Part shown: positions 42,238 to 54,054 of the stretch, in pieces
Layout: each line of letters opens with the position of its first letter
Position numbering within the stretch: the first letter of the stretch is position 1
From: Cinnamomum chago
Lineage: Eukaryota; Streptophyta; Magnoliopsida; Laurales; Lauraceae
Length of the DNA stretch: 64,000 nucleotides
Direction of reading: 5' to 3'
Assembly (NCBI GenBank): GCA_038049695.1
Contig: CP142451.1
Span: 69,146,001 to 69,210,000 of the forward strand
Program-made: the position numbers and the translations under genes
The notes under the pieces: model-generated
What the model was told of the DNA's origin: nothing
Seen by the model: the letters and a program-made list of their open reading frames with translations, nothing else
The model's database searches: none

Positions 42238-43686
42238 CTAGCTACCCAGCAGGAAGTAGCGCTCGGGGTCCTCGGGGCTGATTCTAACCTCGGTGAGTTC
42301 TTCTATGCTTTTCTGCCCCGCTGTCCGCCCGACATCCTCAATCTCAGCTTCGAGTTCGGCCATAGGCACTTGTTTCGGCTCCCCCTCTCCAGGTGTTACG
42401 GCTATGAGGCATTCTCTGGCCATTTGCTGATTTCCCCATACGGTTACTATCTCGACCAACCCACCAGGCTTCTCTAATGGGAACTTGAGTTTTTGATGGA
42501 AAGTGGAGGGTACTGCCTCCATGGCGTGCAGCCAACTTCGCCCCATTATTACATTGTAGGGAGATGGCGCGTCCACTACCATGAAGTCCGCCATCTTCGT
42601 GGCCCCTCCTATCCGAACTTCCAGCGTAATCCTTCCCTTGGGGTACACCGGCTTGGCGCTGAATCCTACCAGAGGGACGTGAGCTTCCTGTAGATCGGCC
42701 TTGGTTAAGCCGAGCTGCTTGAAGCAGCTGTAGTAGATGATCTCGGATGAGCTCCCTGGATCTACAAGGACGCGCTTCGTAGTATAGTTGTTGAGCCGTA
42801 GGGTGAGGATGAGGGCGTCATTGTGAGGGAGCAGGACCCCCCTTAGGTCTTCGTCCGAGAACCAGATCTTGGGCTTCTCCTTCTTAACTCTCTTTGGAGC
42901 GCTTTCCAATTCTGCCGACGTCACCTGCTTCCCATGGGAAGCCCTCCTGGCCTCTGACCGAGCTTGGACACTTTCCTTACTAGGAGCCGGAGCCAGGTGG
43001 ATGACGTTGATGATACCTGCTGGTTCGTCACCGTCTTGGTCATCATTGGGTGGAGCGAGCCGCTGGGCTCGGTTGATCCTTTCTCCCTCCTTGATGTACT
43101 CCCGGAGGTGCCCGTCCTTGACGAGCCTTTCGAGGTTAGACTTTAGTGCAAAGCAGTCCTCGGTCATGTGCCCGTGCTGCTTGTGATAGGAGCAGTTCTT
43201 GCTTCGGTCTCGGATGGACGGGTCGCCCTTCATCGGCTGTGGCCACTGGAAGTAAGGTTCCGCCTTGATTTTGTTCAGGATTCTGTAAATAGGCTCCTTG
43301 AAGAAAACGTCGATGGCTCTGTAAGGATCGCCGGTTGGCTCGGGGGGCCGGAACCTCGGTCTCTTGCTGCTGTCCGAGGAGATTGAGAAAGAACGGGCGG
43401 TCCTCCTCTTATCTGACCTTGGTCCGGTGAACGTCCCTTCTCTCTTGGAGGCTTGGTTCTTTTGCGGGAACCCGAATCGCTCTTTTCCGTGAGCTTCGTC
43501 TTCTTCCTGCTCGATGTACTGATTCACCCTCGCCATTAGTGCTTTCATCATGGCTACAGGGTTTCGGACCAGGTCCTTACGGAGCTCGTTTCCGGGAAGT
43601 AAGCCCTGTCGGAAACACATGATGGTGATGTCATCGTTGGTGTCGGTGATCTGGCTGTATATCGTCCAGAATCTCCTGGCGAAAGT
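42238..43686 (-). pseudogene. T2 gag C-terminal part and protease
   Basis: The segment resumes gag directly after the solo LTR, with TTFARRFWTIYSQITDTNDD. It contains a zinc knuckle C-x2-H-x4-H-x4-C (CSYHKQHGHMTEDC, about residue 173 counted from 43710). The protease follows with RVLVDPGSSSEIIYY (active-site D near 42760) and MVVDAPSPYNVIMGRSWLH. A TAG at 42238 after YFLLGS separates it from reverse transcriptase. Apart from the insertion and this stop the frame is intact. Confidence 0.9.
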
Positions 43687-45902
43687 TGTTAGGAATTTTC
43701 TAGATTGCAATTTGATGGATGCATTTCATTCTAGCATCATTTGATTTACACAGATATGCATTGATTTAATAAACTTGAAATCTTGTTTTATTCATGCATG
43801 GTTTCTAAGAGTTGTAAAAGTTTTGATTTATGCATGATTTGTTTTCAATCTTGGATGCATTTGTTTTTAGAAAAGAGTTTTAGAAAATCAAGCTAGCCTA
43901 TGAGTTTTAAATCTTTCAAAATATTTAAGGCTTTTTATGGTTCATGTTTTAAAACTCTTAGAATGATTTAAAACATGTTTTTAAAGCTTGATTTAGTGGC
44001 CAAAAAGATCCCCCAAGAAAAACCTTCAATATGCAAAAAATTGGATTTTTTAGGTCCCAGGTGGTCAACCTGCAGTGAGGTAGGTCGACCTACCCAGGGG
44101 CAGGTCGACCTACCTCACTGGAGGTCGACTGGGTCCAGAAAGCTCCAACGGTCAGTTTTTTTACCGTTGTGTGTGGTAGGTCGACCTGCCCCTGTAGGTA
44201 GGTCGACCTACTACTAGCCGTTGGGCATTTTTCTCTATAAAAATGAGTTCTTTCCTTTGCCAAAAGTTGAGAATTTTAAGCCCCTCCTTGAGAGGTTTTG
44301 AGGCATATTCAAGGGAAAAGAACCAAGGGATGAAGGGGAGCATTAGGAAAGCTAAAGCTTGGATTAATGAAGTTAAATCACCAAGTAGGCTTTACTTTCC
44401 TTAATCATATGTTTTCATGCTTTGTTTTATTTTTGGTAAATCATTTCTAGCATGTTAAACTATGTTTGTGTTGTGTCCTTAACATGTTTTATGTTTTGAA
44501 TTGATTTATTGTTTTGGATACAACACCATATGATTCAATCCAAGTAGTACTTGAATTGGTAAATCTAAGTAGATCATGTTAATGAAAGAACCTTTGAAAT
44601 TATATGTAACATGATTCATATACTTGGTTGAATCTTTGGTTGTTGTTTTCCATCATAAGAAAATCACTTTCAAAAGTATCTTATGTTTTGGACTCAACTT
44701 CTTTACAAATCATATGTTTTCATGTTTTGTTTTATCATTGGTAAATCTTTAGTAACATGTTAACCTATGATGTGTTGTATCCTTAGCATGTCTTATATTT
44801 TGAATAGATCTATTGTTTTGGATGCATCACCATTTGATTCAATCCAAGTAGTACTTAATCTTTGGTAAATCTAAGTAGATCATGTTAATGAAATATGTAA
44901 CATGATTCATATACTTGGTTGAATCTTTGGTTGTTGTTTTTCCATCATAAGAAAATCTCTTTCAAATGTATCTTATGTTTTGGATTCAACATCTTTACAA
45001 ATCATATGTGTATTATTGTTTTAAAGTTTCACAACTTGCCTTACTTTGATAGGTATATCATATTCAAGTTGTATTTATAATTACATATGATTTGTCCCCT
45101 CTTTTCAATCAAATCTATTTTTATGTTTTGAGCTTCATGTTGATTTGATTGACATCCCTATGCATCACATGTTTAGAGCTAATTAATTTCATACAACTTG
45201 TGTAACTTTGATATCATTAACAAGTTGTTACTTTTAACATGTGATTGCATTCTATCCTCAATCATAAATGTTTTTGAGCTAAAACTTTCAAAAGCCTTAG
45301 GCATACATTTATGAGCCTTCATTTTCAAAATGATTGAGGACCACACACACACACTTCATGTACTTTCATCTTTGCATCCATAGTGTGAGTGTGTATTAGT
45401 TTTACACTTCCATATCCGCCTATTTTAGAGGCAAATGTAATGAGCTAAATAGAATCTCCATCAAGTGTATGTTAGACACTAATTTAGTGAGATAACCAAC
45501 CTAGTGGTTGAAGAGGTTATTGCTTAGCCTATAAAAGCATAATGTATAGGTTGATGTTAAGCCTTGAAAAAACATCAATGTAAAGGTTATTGCCTAGCCT
45601 TGGAAAGCATGTTGTAAAGGTTATTGCTTAGCCTATTGAAAAGCATAAATAGTGGAAATCCGGTGGGGTGTTGGATCACAAGCCGGTAGTGGATGTAGGC
45701 ATTGAGGCCGAACCACTATAAATACTTGTGTGATGGTGCTTGCTTTGTGGTGATTCTTTTGTTAGCTTCCGCATCTTGTATGATAAATCATCACATGTGA
45801 CTAGTTTGTTTTTAAGAAGTTAAAATTGTTAAAATTGGTCATAATTGGAGCTCACCCTATTCACCCCCCCCCCTCTAGGGTTCAGATCCCCATGGATTTA
45901 CA
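43687..45902 (+). mobile_element. Solo LTR in T2 gag (2.2 kb, copia-like)
   Basis: It starts TGTTAGGAAT and ends GGATTTACA, and it is flanked by AAAGT on both sides (43682-43686 and 45903-45907). No coding region is present. CCACTATAAATAC near 45713 is a TATA box in plus orientation. Around it are phrases I associate with the end of SIRE/Maximus-type copia LTRs (GTGGATGTAGGCA, TTCACCCCCC). A segment of about 130 bp near 44510-44660 is duplicated near 44810-44960. The palindrome AGGTCGACCT recurs at 44080-44210. It cut gag in frame and is younger than T2. Confidence 0.9.
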
Positions 45903-45907
45903 AAAGT

Positions 45908-47149
45908 GGTGATACTCTCGCCGTCCTTCATCCGGATTGCCATGAGGTTGCCGCCTGTCTTCGGGATGACGCGGTGTGCTTGGAACTTTCCAATAAAGGA
46001 GCTCCGGAGCTGCCGCCAGCTTGAGACCGACCCAGGGGGTAGCGCACAGAACCATTGGAGTGGGAGGTCGCCCAGACTGGACGAGAAGACCCTATAGTTT
46101 AGGAGACCGACGTCCCCCCAAACCGACATCCGCTGAGTGAAATGTCGTAGGTGTGCTTCTGGGTCCGAGGCCCCGTCATAGAGGACGAACCTCGGGACAC
46201 TGAATCTCTTGGGGAGAGAGAAATCTTTAATCTCCTGCGAGAAGGGGGACATGCCCTGATCGTCTTCTTCACATTCATCAGTTTGGTCTCGGGCGAACCC
46301 GATCTCGGCCAAACGGGCCTGGACCTCCTGCTTGACGTAGTGGTCCAGCAACTCCTTGAGGTCCGTCTGGTGATCTGGTCTCGGGGACTCTGGTTCGCGC
46401 CGCGATCCCCCGAGGCTACTAGGCAGATGACTGCTGCTCGAGCCTTCCTCCTCGCAGCGATATCTCCTTCTGCTGTTGAGGACCTGCCTCAGGTCTCGGT
46501 AGCCCGGATGGTTCGGCTGTCGCCTGAGGGGCGGAGCACGAGATCTCCCCACAGTCGCTTTTAGCTGCTCCTGGAGACGACGGATCAACTCCTCCCTCTC
46601 CTGGAGGACCTGATTCTGGGCATCGAGCTCTTTGAGCAGGGGGTCGTCATCTCCTGCTCCATGGGTTTGATGAAAAGACTGGTCGTCGTCGTGGGCGCGA
46701 TGGTGGGACTGATGGGATCTTGCCCTAACGGGGGTTTTGCCTCGTCGTCGGAGATCCGACGTGGAGGCGTTTTGCTGCAGGCCCCTGTGTGGCTGTTCAC
46801 CAGGGTGGTGAGGAGTCTCACGACGGCTATCTTGGCGGAGGCGCGTAGTCATGGGCCGGGACGAAGAGTCTGACTGGACGATGACCTCCACGTATGCGGC
46901 ACCCGACTTTCCCCCAGACCTCCTCTGGCGCGGGATCCCTGGTGGCTCCTGTCTGACGGGAGGGACCCCCATTGGTCCAGGAGGGAGAAAAAGAGCAGAA
47001 CGAAGGCCAGGGGTTGGTTCCGGGAGCACCGACTGGGACGGTTGTGGCTGCAAGAATGGTGGAAATGAAGGTTGCTCCGGTAGCGAAAAGGATGATGCTT
47101 TTCGGGGCTTCGATGGTCCTCCGCCACCGTATCTGGTCTTTGGAGGCAT
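45908..47149 (-). pseudogene. T2 gag N-terminal part
   Basis: The ATG at 47149 lies about 30 bases after the primer site and starts MPPKTRYGGGGPSKPRK. A proline- and arginine-rich region follows, then a helical stretch (ELDAQNQVLQEREELIRRLQ), then the Tat gag core: LPKRFSVPRFVLYDGASDPE, FCALPPGSVSSWRQLRSSF and IRMKDGESITTF. There the solo LTR interrupts. The first 400 or so residues have no stop, so this is the best-preserved gag in the window. Confidence 0.9.
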
Positions 47150-47180
47150 GGCTTCTGTAGAGGCTTTGGCACAGATCCTG

Positions 47181-47200
47181 TTCCCACAGACGGCGCCAAC
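47181..47200 (-). promoter_or_regulatory. T2 primer-binding site
   Basis: On the minus strand GTTGGCGCCGTCTGTGGGAA directly follows the LTR end CTTACA. This sequence is common after the 5' LTR in Tat-type plant elements; I do not assign the tRNA. Confidence 0.8.
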
Positions 47201-47875
47201 TGTAAGTGCCTAAAAATTACGGACTTGATTATTAGAGGATTAAGCTCTTGATTTGGAGATCTTGGGAAGATGAGGGGAAAGGATCGAGCCTCCGATGACC
47301 TGAAAGAGAGAGACAGTGAGTCAGAGCCCCTGGCCGAAGGCGCTCCGATGCTCAAGTCAGTGTGAGAACTGAAAGAGATGGAGGAAGAAAGCTTTGGGAG
47401 GGAGAGGTTATGCGTACCTCACATGGTTTTCCTTCATGCAATATATAGACGTGAAAGTCATCATTGGACTGCCCTCATGAGGGGACGGAAGTCCTATCAG
47501 AGTGTACTTCTTATATCCTGAGTGGGGGTAGGTGAAAAGGGAATGTCCCATCGGACCATCATCTCATGCCTATGGACATGACCCTAAGATAAGGCGTGCC
47601 CCTTATCTAAGTCCGACGCCCACTCTGCCTGTCAGTTCGCCGTTTCCGTCACGACAGCGCATTTATGGCTGCACTTATGTTTGAATGACAGGAGACCGAG
47701 ATGAAGCTTAAAGCCGAGACCGAGGTGGATGATCATGAACATGGCCAACGAGCCGGGTCCCACGCGTACCCGAGATGGCTCTATGGCCGAGCTTGGATAA
47801 CAACGAGACCAAGGATACCCCGAGCTCGAGGAGCGGCCCCACACGATCCCGTGATTACGAAATGCCCCCCACACA
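47201..47875 (-). repeat. T2 5' LTR
   Basis: It is 675 bp and nearly identical to 34211-34885, with about ten substitutions, most of them clustered at 47650-47765. TATA-like CTATATATTG on the minus strand lies at 47439-47448. The outer flank GAGAC completes the target duplication. Confidence 0.95.
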
Positions 47876-49540
47876 GAGACTTTTTTAAGTAATTGTCTGT
47901 GTTTGTTTGGATAAAAGTTCTTTTCTGTTAGTTGATATGAAAGAGTTTTTTCAGTTAAGCTGTATTCAATCTATTACTACTTTCAAATCACTGAAGTCAA
48001 GAATCTTAAGCAATTGTGGGACCAATCAAATTAAAAAAAAAAAAAAAAAAAAGCTCATCTATTCAACTCAGGTGAGGCAGCTAGCATCATTTGATTTTTG
48101 TTTAATATGTTGACTTTGAGGTCAAATTTTAAAAAATCATTTGCAAGACACATATTTACTGAATTTGTTAAGGAAGCCACATAACATGTCAAGAAAAGTT
48201 GGACTACGGTAATGAAATGAAGTTAATTAGTTTATACTGTAAGGTGCATTCTGTTGTGAGCTTATTAAGTGTACTATTTTTGTAAGTTGCATTATGTTGT
48301 GATGTAATCACATGGAGATAATAGACTGAATTTAAAGTTGTCGTTGGTATGAACTAAGGAAGGTAATGGGTGCAAATTGCAGATAGGCAGGGCCTTTTGA
48401 AAGCAATGACTTATTTTTGTTCTTCTTTTCCTGTTTTCTTTTTAAAGAATTGAACCTTTACTTATTGGAGTTTTATTTTTTCATTGCAAGTAGAAGTCCT
48501 ATAACCATCACCATTAGTAGTTAATGGGTTATGATCATGTCAAAGTAAGGTGGAGGAAGCAATCGGGATTTCCTGTATGAGCTAAGTAAAGAAGCTGTCT
48601 TTTTTTGTTGATACGATAAGATGTTTCAAGCCTTATGAGCTTATTTAGAGAGCTTCTAATCTGGTTTTTATTGACACCCAAATAAAAAGAAAGGGAAGAT
48701 CTTGATGGCCTGGTCACTAGAATTGAGAGAAATGCAAGTGTCATTCCTCACCCGCAATCAATAACTGATCCTGTGTTCATCCTCACCTCACCTTTTGCAC
48801 TATCATTCCTTATTCCTATTCCCCACTTGCCATCACATATAATTGAAAAATAAGAAGCGCTTGAGAAATAAGCATGGCACTTCATAACGTAAGCTTATTA
48901 CGTTTAGATGAGAAATGTAGAGAAGCCATTACTATTATTTACAGTCTTACTAGTTTCTCACCACATAATATTTTAGTTTTTCAAATAGCAATCCCTCACT
49001 ACAAGAAGAGTTTTTATCAAACACTAGGGTCTACAATGACAAATAGGAACATTCTGGTACGATGGAATCTCCTTGAATTGTTTGCTTATATTATGATATG
49101 AAATTTAGACCGACTGTAATCATGTTTTGGTCAATTAGAGGATGTCACCTAGAAATGGTTATCTTTGTTGCCTGTCAAAACAGAAGATCGTCCTCCATAT
49201 GGAACTTGGGCGCTATAAAAATTATGGTGCAAGAATTAGAATGCTAGGGTTACAATTCTAGACAAGAAAAATTTCTTAAGTTGGTCTAGAACCCATTTGG
49301 GATTGATGTTTCTCTATCTGAACAAAAGAAACCATCCTACATATCGCTAATTAAGGTTGTTTCAAAGCTGCTTCAAATGTTTGATGGGAAGGAAGGTTGT
49401 AGATAGCCTGAAAGTTCTGTCTTGTTAGTTGATATGAAATTGCTTTTGCAGTTAAGATGCTTTCAATTTGGTTACTTACTAATGATGTCACTAGTTGCTC
49501 TCTCTCTATTTCTCTATTTTTTTCCCTTCTAATGTGAAGG

Positions 49541-49635
49541 TGTTATATATATATATATATACATATATACATATATATATATATATACATACATATATAT
49601 ATATACATACATATATATATATATATATACATATA
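49541..49635. repeat. TA/TATACA microsatellite
   Basis: About 95 bases of TATATA interrupted by ACATACA steps. There is no coding sequence. Confidence 0.9.
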
Positions 49636-50296
49636 CAGGATCAGCCATGGCTCAGAATTCATTCATCCAAACTGCCAGTCCAGGGTAGGCATATAGACAA
49701 TCTCCATGCAGTGTTGTCTAAATGGTTTGAATCATATTATTAATATACTTATTAGATTAAGGAGATGCCATGTTGACTCACTTGGATTTCAATTCAAGAT
49801 GCATTCATATTTTATTTTCTGAAACTGATAAGGACTTGATAGTTACATGCAATATACATAACTAGATATATAATCATTTCAAGACCTAGTTAGTTTTTGT
49901 TTTGAGTTGATCCATTCCTGATTTTGCACTGCTATGTTACTGATAAGATCACTGGTTAAATAATCCGATCATCATAAAGGGCTATGTGTGTGGTAGAGAG
50001 GGTGGCCATCACTAGGTCTACAATGACAAATAGGAACATTTAGGAGGACTGAATATTACAATCAATTTGGCTTTTATAGTCACCTAGCTGGGTGAGGGAA
50101 GATCTTTTTCTTCTTCTTTTTTCTGTTTTTTTTTTTTTCCTTTTGGTTCTAGGTTGGACTATTTGTCAGGGTTATCATCTCAAGGCTCAAGAATTTACTG
50201 TTTTAATGAGCACAACTTCTCTAGTTAACTCAGGTGAGGTAGCTAGCTTCATCAATTTCTTTTTTGTATACCATGGATGTGTCAGATTTCAGAACA

Positions 50297-50542
50297 CCAT
50301 TTACAAGACACAGATTGATCAAATTTGTTAAAGAAGCCACATAGCATGCCAAGAAAACTTGGACTACGGTAAATTATGCCATTTACAAGACACAGATTGA
50401 TTGAATTTGTTAAAGAAGCCACATAGCATGCCAAGAAAACTTGGACTACGGTAAATTATGCCATTTACAAGACACAGATTGATTGAATTTGTTAAAGAAG
50501 CCACATAGCATGCCAAGAAAACTTGGACTACGGTAAATTATG
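50297..50542. repeat. 82-bp unit repeated three times
   Basis: The unit begins CCATTTACAAGACACAGATT and ends GGTAAATTATG. Copies start at 50297, 50379 and 50461 and are almost identical, so the amplification is recent. A diverged single copy is at about 48140-48215. Confidence 0.9.
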
Positions 50543-50698
50543 AGCTTATTTAGTCTATTGCTTTTGTAAGGTGCATTCTGTTGTGAGCTTATTTATTTTT
50601 TCTTTTGTAAGGTATCTCATGTTGTGATTAAATCACATGGAGATAATAGACTGAGTGTAAAGTTGGCATTGGTGTCAATTAAGGAGGGAATTTAATAA

Positions 50699-51214
50699 GA
50701 TGAGGCGAGTACATAGGGAATTTAAGAAGCTTCGTGATATTTCAATTGGCTTTGGTTGGGACCCAAATACAAAGACTATCACAGCACCAAGTCTGGGATG
50801 ATTATATAAAGGTATTTTATTCAATTTAAAATTTTACAAGCATTGGCATATTCAAACTTTTAAATAAACCACCCTAACGCACATTAAACAATCTAACTTG
50901 TGCAGATCAATAGAGAAGCGAACCAATTTAGGACCAAAGGATGTCCTTTGTTCGATGAACTAGAGATTATATATGGTGATACTATTGCTACAGGTCAAAA
51001 TGCTGGAGCTTCAACCCAAGGAGCAGTAGATATCGATGATGACAATGAGGGTGCACCACTTAAAGACCAAACTAGTCCTAATCAAGATATTACTGTGGAC
51101 CTTGATGACGATGCTGACTCTGTGGAGGAGACTCATATTCGGGCTCGATCAAGAACTCCTGCTCGTAGACGTGGACAGAAGATGACAAGTTCTTTTGACC
51201 ATGTGCAAGTCTAA
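50699..51214 (+). pseudogene. Harbinger Myb/SANT-like partner protein, fragment
   Basis: The first segment (to 50811) encodes RVHREFKKLRDISIGFGWDP and, after a one-base shift, VWDDYIK. After an intron (50812-50905, GTATTT..TGCAG) it continues REANQFRTKGCPLFDELEII and YGDTIATG, and ends at 51214. These phrases are typical of plant Myb/SANT-like proteins encoded next to PIF/Harbinger transposases, which help the transposase bind DNA or enter the nucleus. The N-terminal Myb helices are not recognisable. It has the same strand as the transposase that follows. Confidence 0.7.
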
Positions 51215-51708
51215 ACAAATACTATGAGAATAAAGTCGCTAAAGAAAACAATAATATTGAGGATGATGGCAGATTCTCTATTCAAAATTGCATTGCATTA
51301 TTATCGACAATGCCTAATGTTACTAGAGAAATCTACTTGAAAGCGTAATTGGAGAGTAGTTTTTATATCCGGGCCTGAAAATATAAGGCCATTCATGCTT
51401 GATCTTTCTGATCTAAACCGTCACTTGTAGTGTTATTACATTGTCAGATATGATCTTTTAGGAAATAAAGTTTTATTTATTTTTAATAGGAATATTTATT
51501 TGAATTTAGTTTGAGGTTTTCACTCGGTTTAGACCATTAATTAGTAGTATTATGACATTGTCAGATTCAAACTTTAATGAAATGAAGTTTTATTAAATTT
51601 AGATTCATGTTGTGTATGACTTTTATTTAAGATTGATGTGGATTTTGTCTAATTATGATGTTTCTCTTAGCTTATTTTGATATATTGAATGCACTTTATT
51701 CAGGTTCA

Positions 51709-53085
51709 ATGGATCGCTGTAGGGATGACCCAGACTATGATGAGGAAGATTTTAATGTTTATGTTTTTCTAATGATTGGTCAATACCAATTACGTATATC
51801 TAAATAGCTCATAAGGGATAAGGGTGAACCTGGACATGATTTTGTAAATAAAGTCTTGTGTGGACATCCGGAAAGATGTTACAATCTATTTCGTATGGAA
51901 AAGTGTGTTTCGTAGCTTATGTAATGCATTGAAAAGCAGAAACCTATTACACTATTCAAAGTTTTTATTAGTGGAGGAGCAATTAGCTATATTTTTAATG
52001 ACCATTGGCCATAGCTCCAGAAACAGAATGATAGTAGATAGATTCCAACATTCAAGCGAGACCATTAGTCGTCATTTTAAAAGAGCGTTAAAGGCCATAG
52101 TAAATTTGGAAAAGGAACTTATTACTCCACCAACCTTTACAAATACACCACCAGAAATTCTCAACAATCCTAAATATTATCCTTAGTTTAAGGTAAATTT
52201 TACATTCAACTCATTTTTTTTTTTAATAAAGAAGATTTTTAGGTTTTTTAAATATATGCTAATTTTTCTCATTTTTTAAGGATTGTGTCGAGGCCATTGA
52301 TGGGACATACGTGAGTACATCAGTTCCTACGAAGGATCAAGTTCCTTATAGAGGCATAAAAATTTTGATTACACAAAATGTAATGTGTGCATTTCCTTTT
52401 AATATATTATTTACATTTGTGTATGCCGGTTGGGATGGGACAACAAATGATTCTCGAGTGTTTGTTGAAGTTATAACTAATTCAGAATTACATTTTCCCC
52501 ACCCCCTAGCAGGTAAATTTCATTTGATACAAATATAATGTGTATATGTATTGCTTTTAGAAAATAATAGTTAAAATATTAAAAATTGTCATTGCAGGTA
52601 AATATTATGTTGTTGACTTTGGCTATAATAGTACACCTAGTTATCTCGTGCCTTATAAAGGGGAGCGGTATCACTTATCACAATATAGTGGACGTGGAAG
52701 ACGACCTAATGGAAAGAAAGAGTTATTCAATTATTATCATTCCTCATTGCGAAATGTTATTAAGCGCTGCTTTGGTATTTTGAAGGCAAAGTTTCCTATC
52801 CTGAAGCTCATGCAATCCTATTCTTTACGCAGACAAAGGCAAATCGTAATTGCTGCATGCACACTCCACAACTTTATAAAGATGGAAATGCAAAGTGATA
52901 GAGACTTTATTTGCTTTCGAGATGAAGGGTTTATAGTTGAAAATAACTATGGTCAAAATAATGGTGATAATAATATGTGTACACCTTTAGAGATGGAAAC
53001 GACACAACGAAGGCAGGAGATGGCTCGCAAACGAGATGATATTGCAGATGCACTCTTTGCACATCATGGTGGATTAGAAGAATGA
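51709..53085 (+). pseudogene. PIF/Harbinger transposase
   Basis: It would cut and paste the element through a DDE nuclease. Exon 1 starts MDRCRDDPDYDEEDF at 51709. It has a stop near 51806 and a frameshift near 51900, then the N-terminal region (LLVEEQLAIFLMTIGHSSRN, DRFQHSSETISRHFKRAL). A TAG at 52184-52186 stands where relatives have W. Intron 1 is 52193-52280. Exon 2 (52281-52512) has the first catalytic D (EAIDGTY) and the second (GTTNDSRVF). Intron 2 is 52513-52597. Exon 3 (52598-53085) has KYYVVDFGYNSTPSYLVPYK and RNVIKRCFGILKAKFPIL, where family members have E instead of K in IERCFG; this is the third catalytic acid. The last third is otherwise open to the TGA at 53083. Confidence 0.85.
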
Positions 53086-54054
53086 TCTGTATTTAATTTA
53101 ATGAATATGATTAATTATTTTCTCTTGCAAAGTTGTTGGATGCCATAAATGTATGAGTGTTCTTGATTAACTTAGTTTCAATGGCCATTTGAAAACTCTA
53201 AAATTAATCTCTAATTTTATGTTTTAGAGCTTATTTACATGTTAGAATATTCAGTAAAACTCTAATTATATTTTTATTTTTAGAGCTCATTTATAAATTA
53301 ATATTTTGGACTCTAAATTAATAAGCTAAGGGGCAACTTATTTAAGTTTCTTTAGTTAAAGCGAATGGATAATGTAAAACCTAAAGGTGTTTTAGATGAA
53401 AATGGCTTCATAAATTCTCAAAATGATTCAAATGATGGGTGGGTTCTAAATTATAATTAACAAATTAAGATGGCGCCCAATTACTAGAATTCCTAAAGGT
53501 GTGTCCCATGTTGACAATCGCAAAAGGGAGGCCCCACTTTGTAATTATTAAAGGCACGTCACATGTCCCATATAACAATTCATGGGCCCACAATTTAATT
53601 CCTGTAAATGTGGGCCTGCATTACAAATCCTATAAAGGTGGGCACATATTCTTACTAAAGGCGGGTCCAACGTTGTGAGTCTAAAGGTGGGTCCCTTGTA
53701 CAATGATACCTATATGAGTTGGAGTTCCTACAGCCGGCCCACATTCTAGTTTCTAAATGGGGGGCTCATGTTATATTCCTATAAGAGTGGGGCCCTACTA
53801 TTTTTAATACTAAAGATGAATTTATGGATATTCATATTAGATTTAAAATCAATATTGTTGAGAAATATGCCTTTCTTGATTCTATTTGTTAGAATAAGAC
53901 TGTTTTGTTATTGCCAAACGAGTTCCCCACAGTGCATTCTCAATGGAACGAAGTAATATAATATTGCCAAACAAGTTCTGCACAGAATGGTCTCGGCACA
54001 ACCGAGTCTCAGCACAACCCGGTCTCGGCACAAATTCAGGAACAACACAGAAAT
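53086..54054. other. Harbinger right arm, non-coding
   Basis: No gene. It includes a run of short phrases alternating 'AAAGGTGGG' and 'GGCCCAC' (53440-53790). Close to the end, TTGCCAAACGAGTTCC and TTGCCAAACAAGTTCTGCAC (53911 and 53963) echo the terminal TGCCAAACGGGG. They may be subterminal binding sites. Confidence 0.5.

Larger units (their letters stand above)
34211..47875 (-). mobile_element. Tat-lineage Ty3/gypsy element T2
   Basis: This full-length element is read right to left: 5' LTR 47201-47875, primer site, gag, protease, RT, two RNase H domains and integrase to 39009, then a minisatellite, an opposite-strand gene and the 3' LTR 34211-34885. The target duplication is GAGAC (34206-34210 and 47876-47880). 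The two 675-bp LTRs differ at ten bases by my count, about 1.5 percent. Gag is split by a solo LTR at 43687-45902. It has the same layout as T1, but the two elements are clearly diverged in LTR, gag and minisatellite, so they belong to different families of one lineage. Confidence 0.95.
47876..50696. other. Harbinger non-coding arm with internal duplications
   Basis: No gene is recognised. Several segments occur twice: about 48080-48370 resembles 50220-50690 (CTCAGGTGAGG.AGCTAGC, GGTGCATTCTGTTGTGAGC, AATCACATGGAGATAATAGA), and TCTACAATGACAAATAGGAA occurs at 49030 and 50020. A poly-A run (48032-48050) and an AT microsatellite lie inside. Confidence 0.6.

Noticed and set aside
46151-47213. Plus-strand frames opposite T2 gag
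   Set aside because: Antisense shadows of gag without a counterpart in T1.
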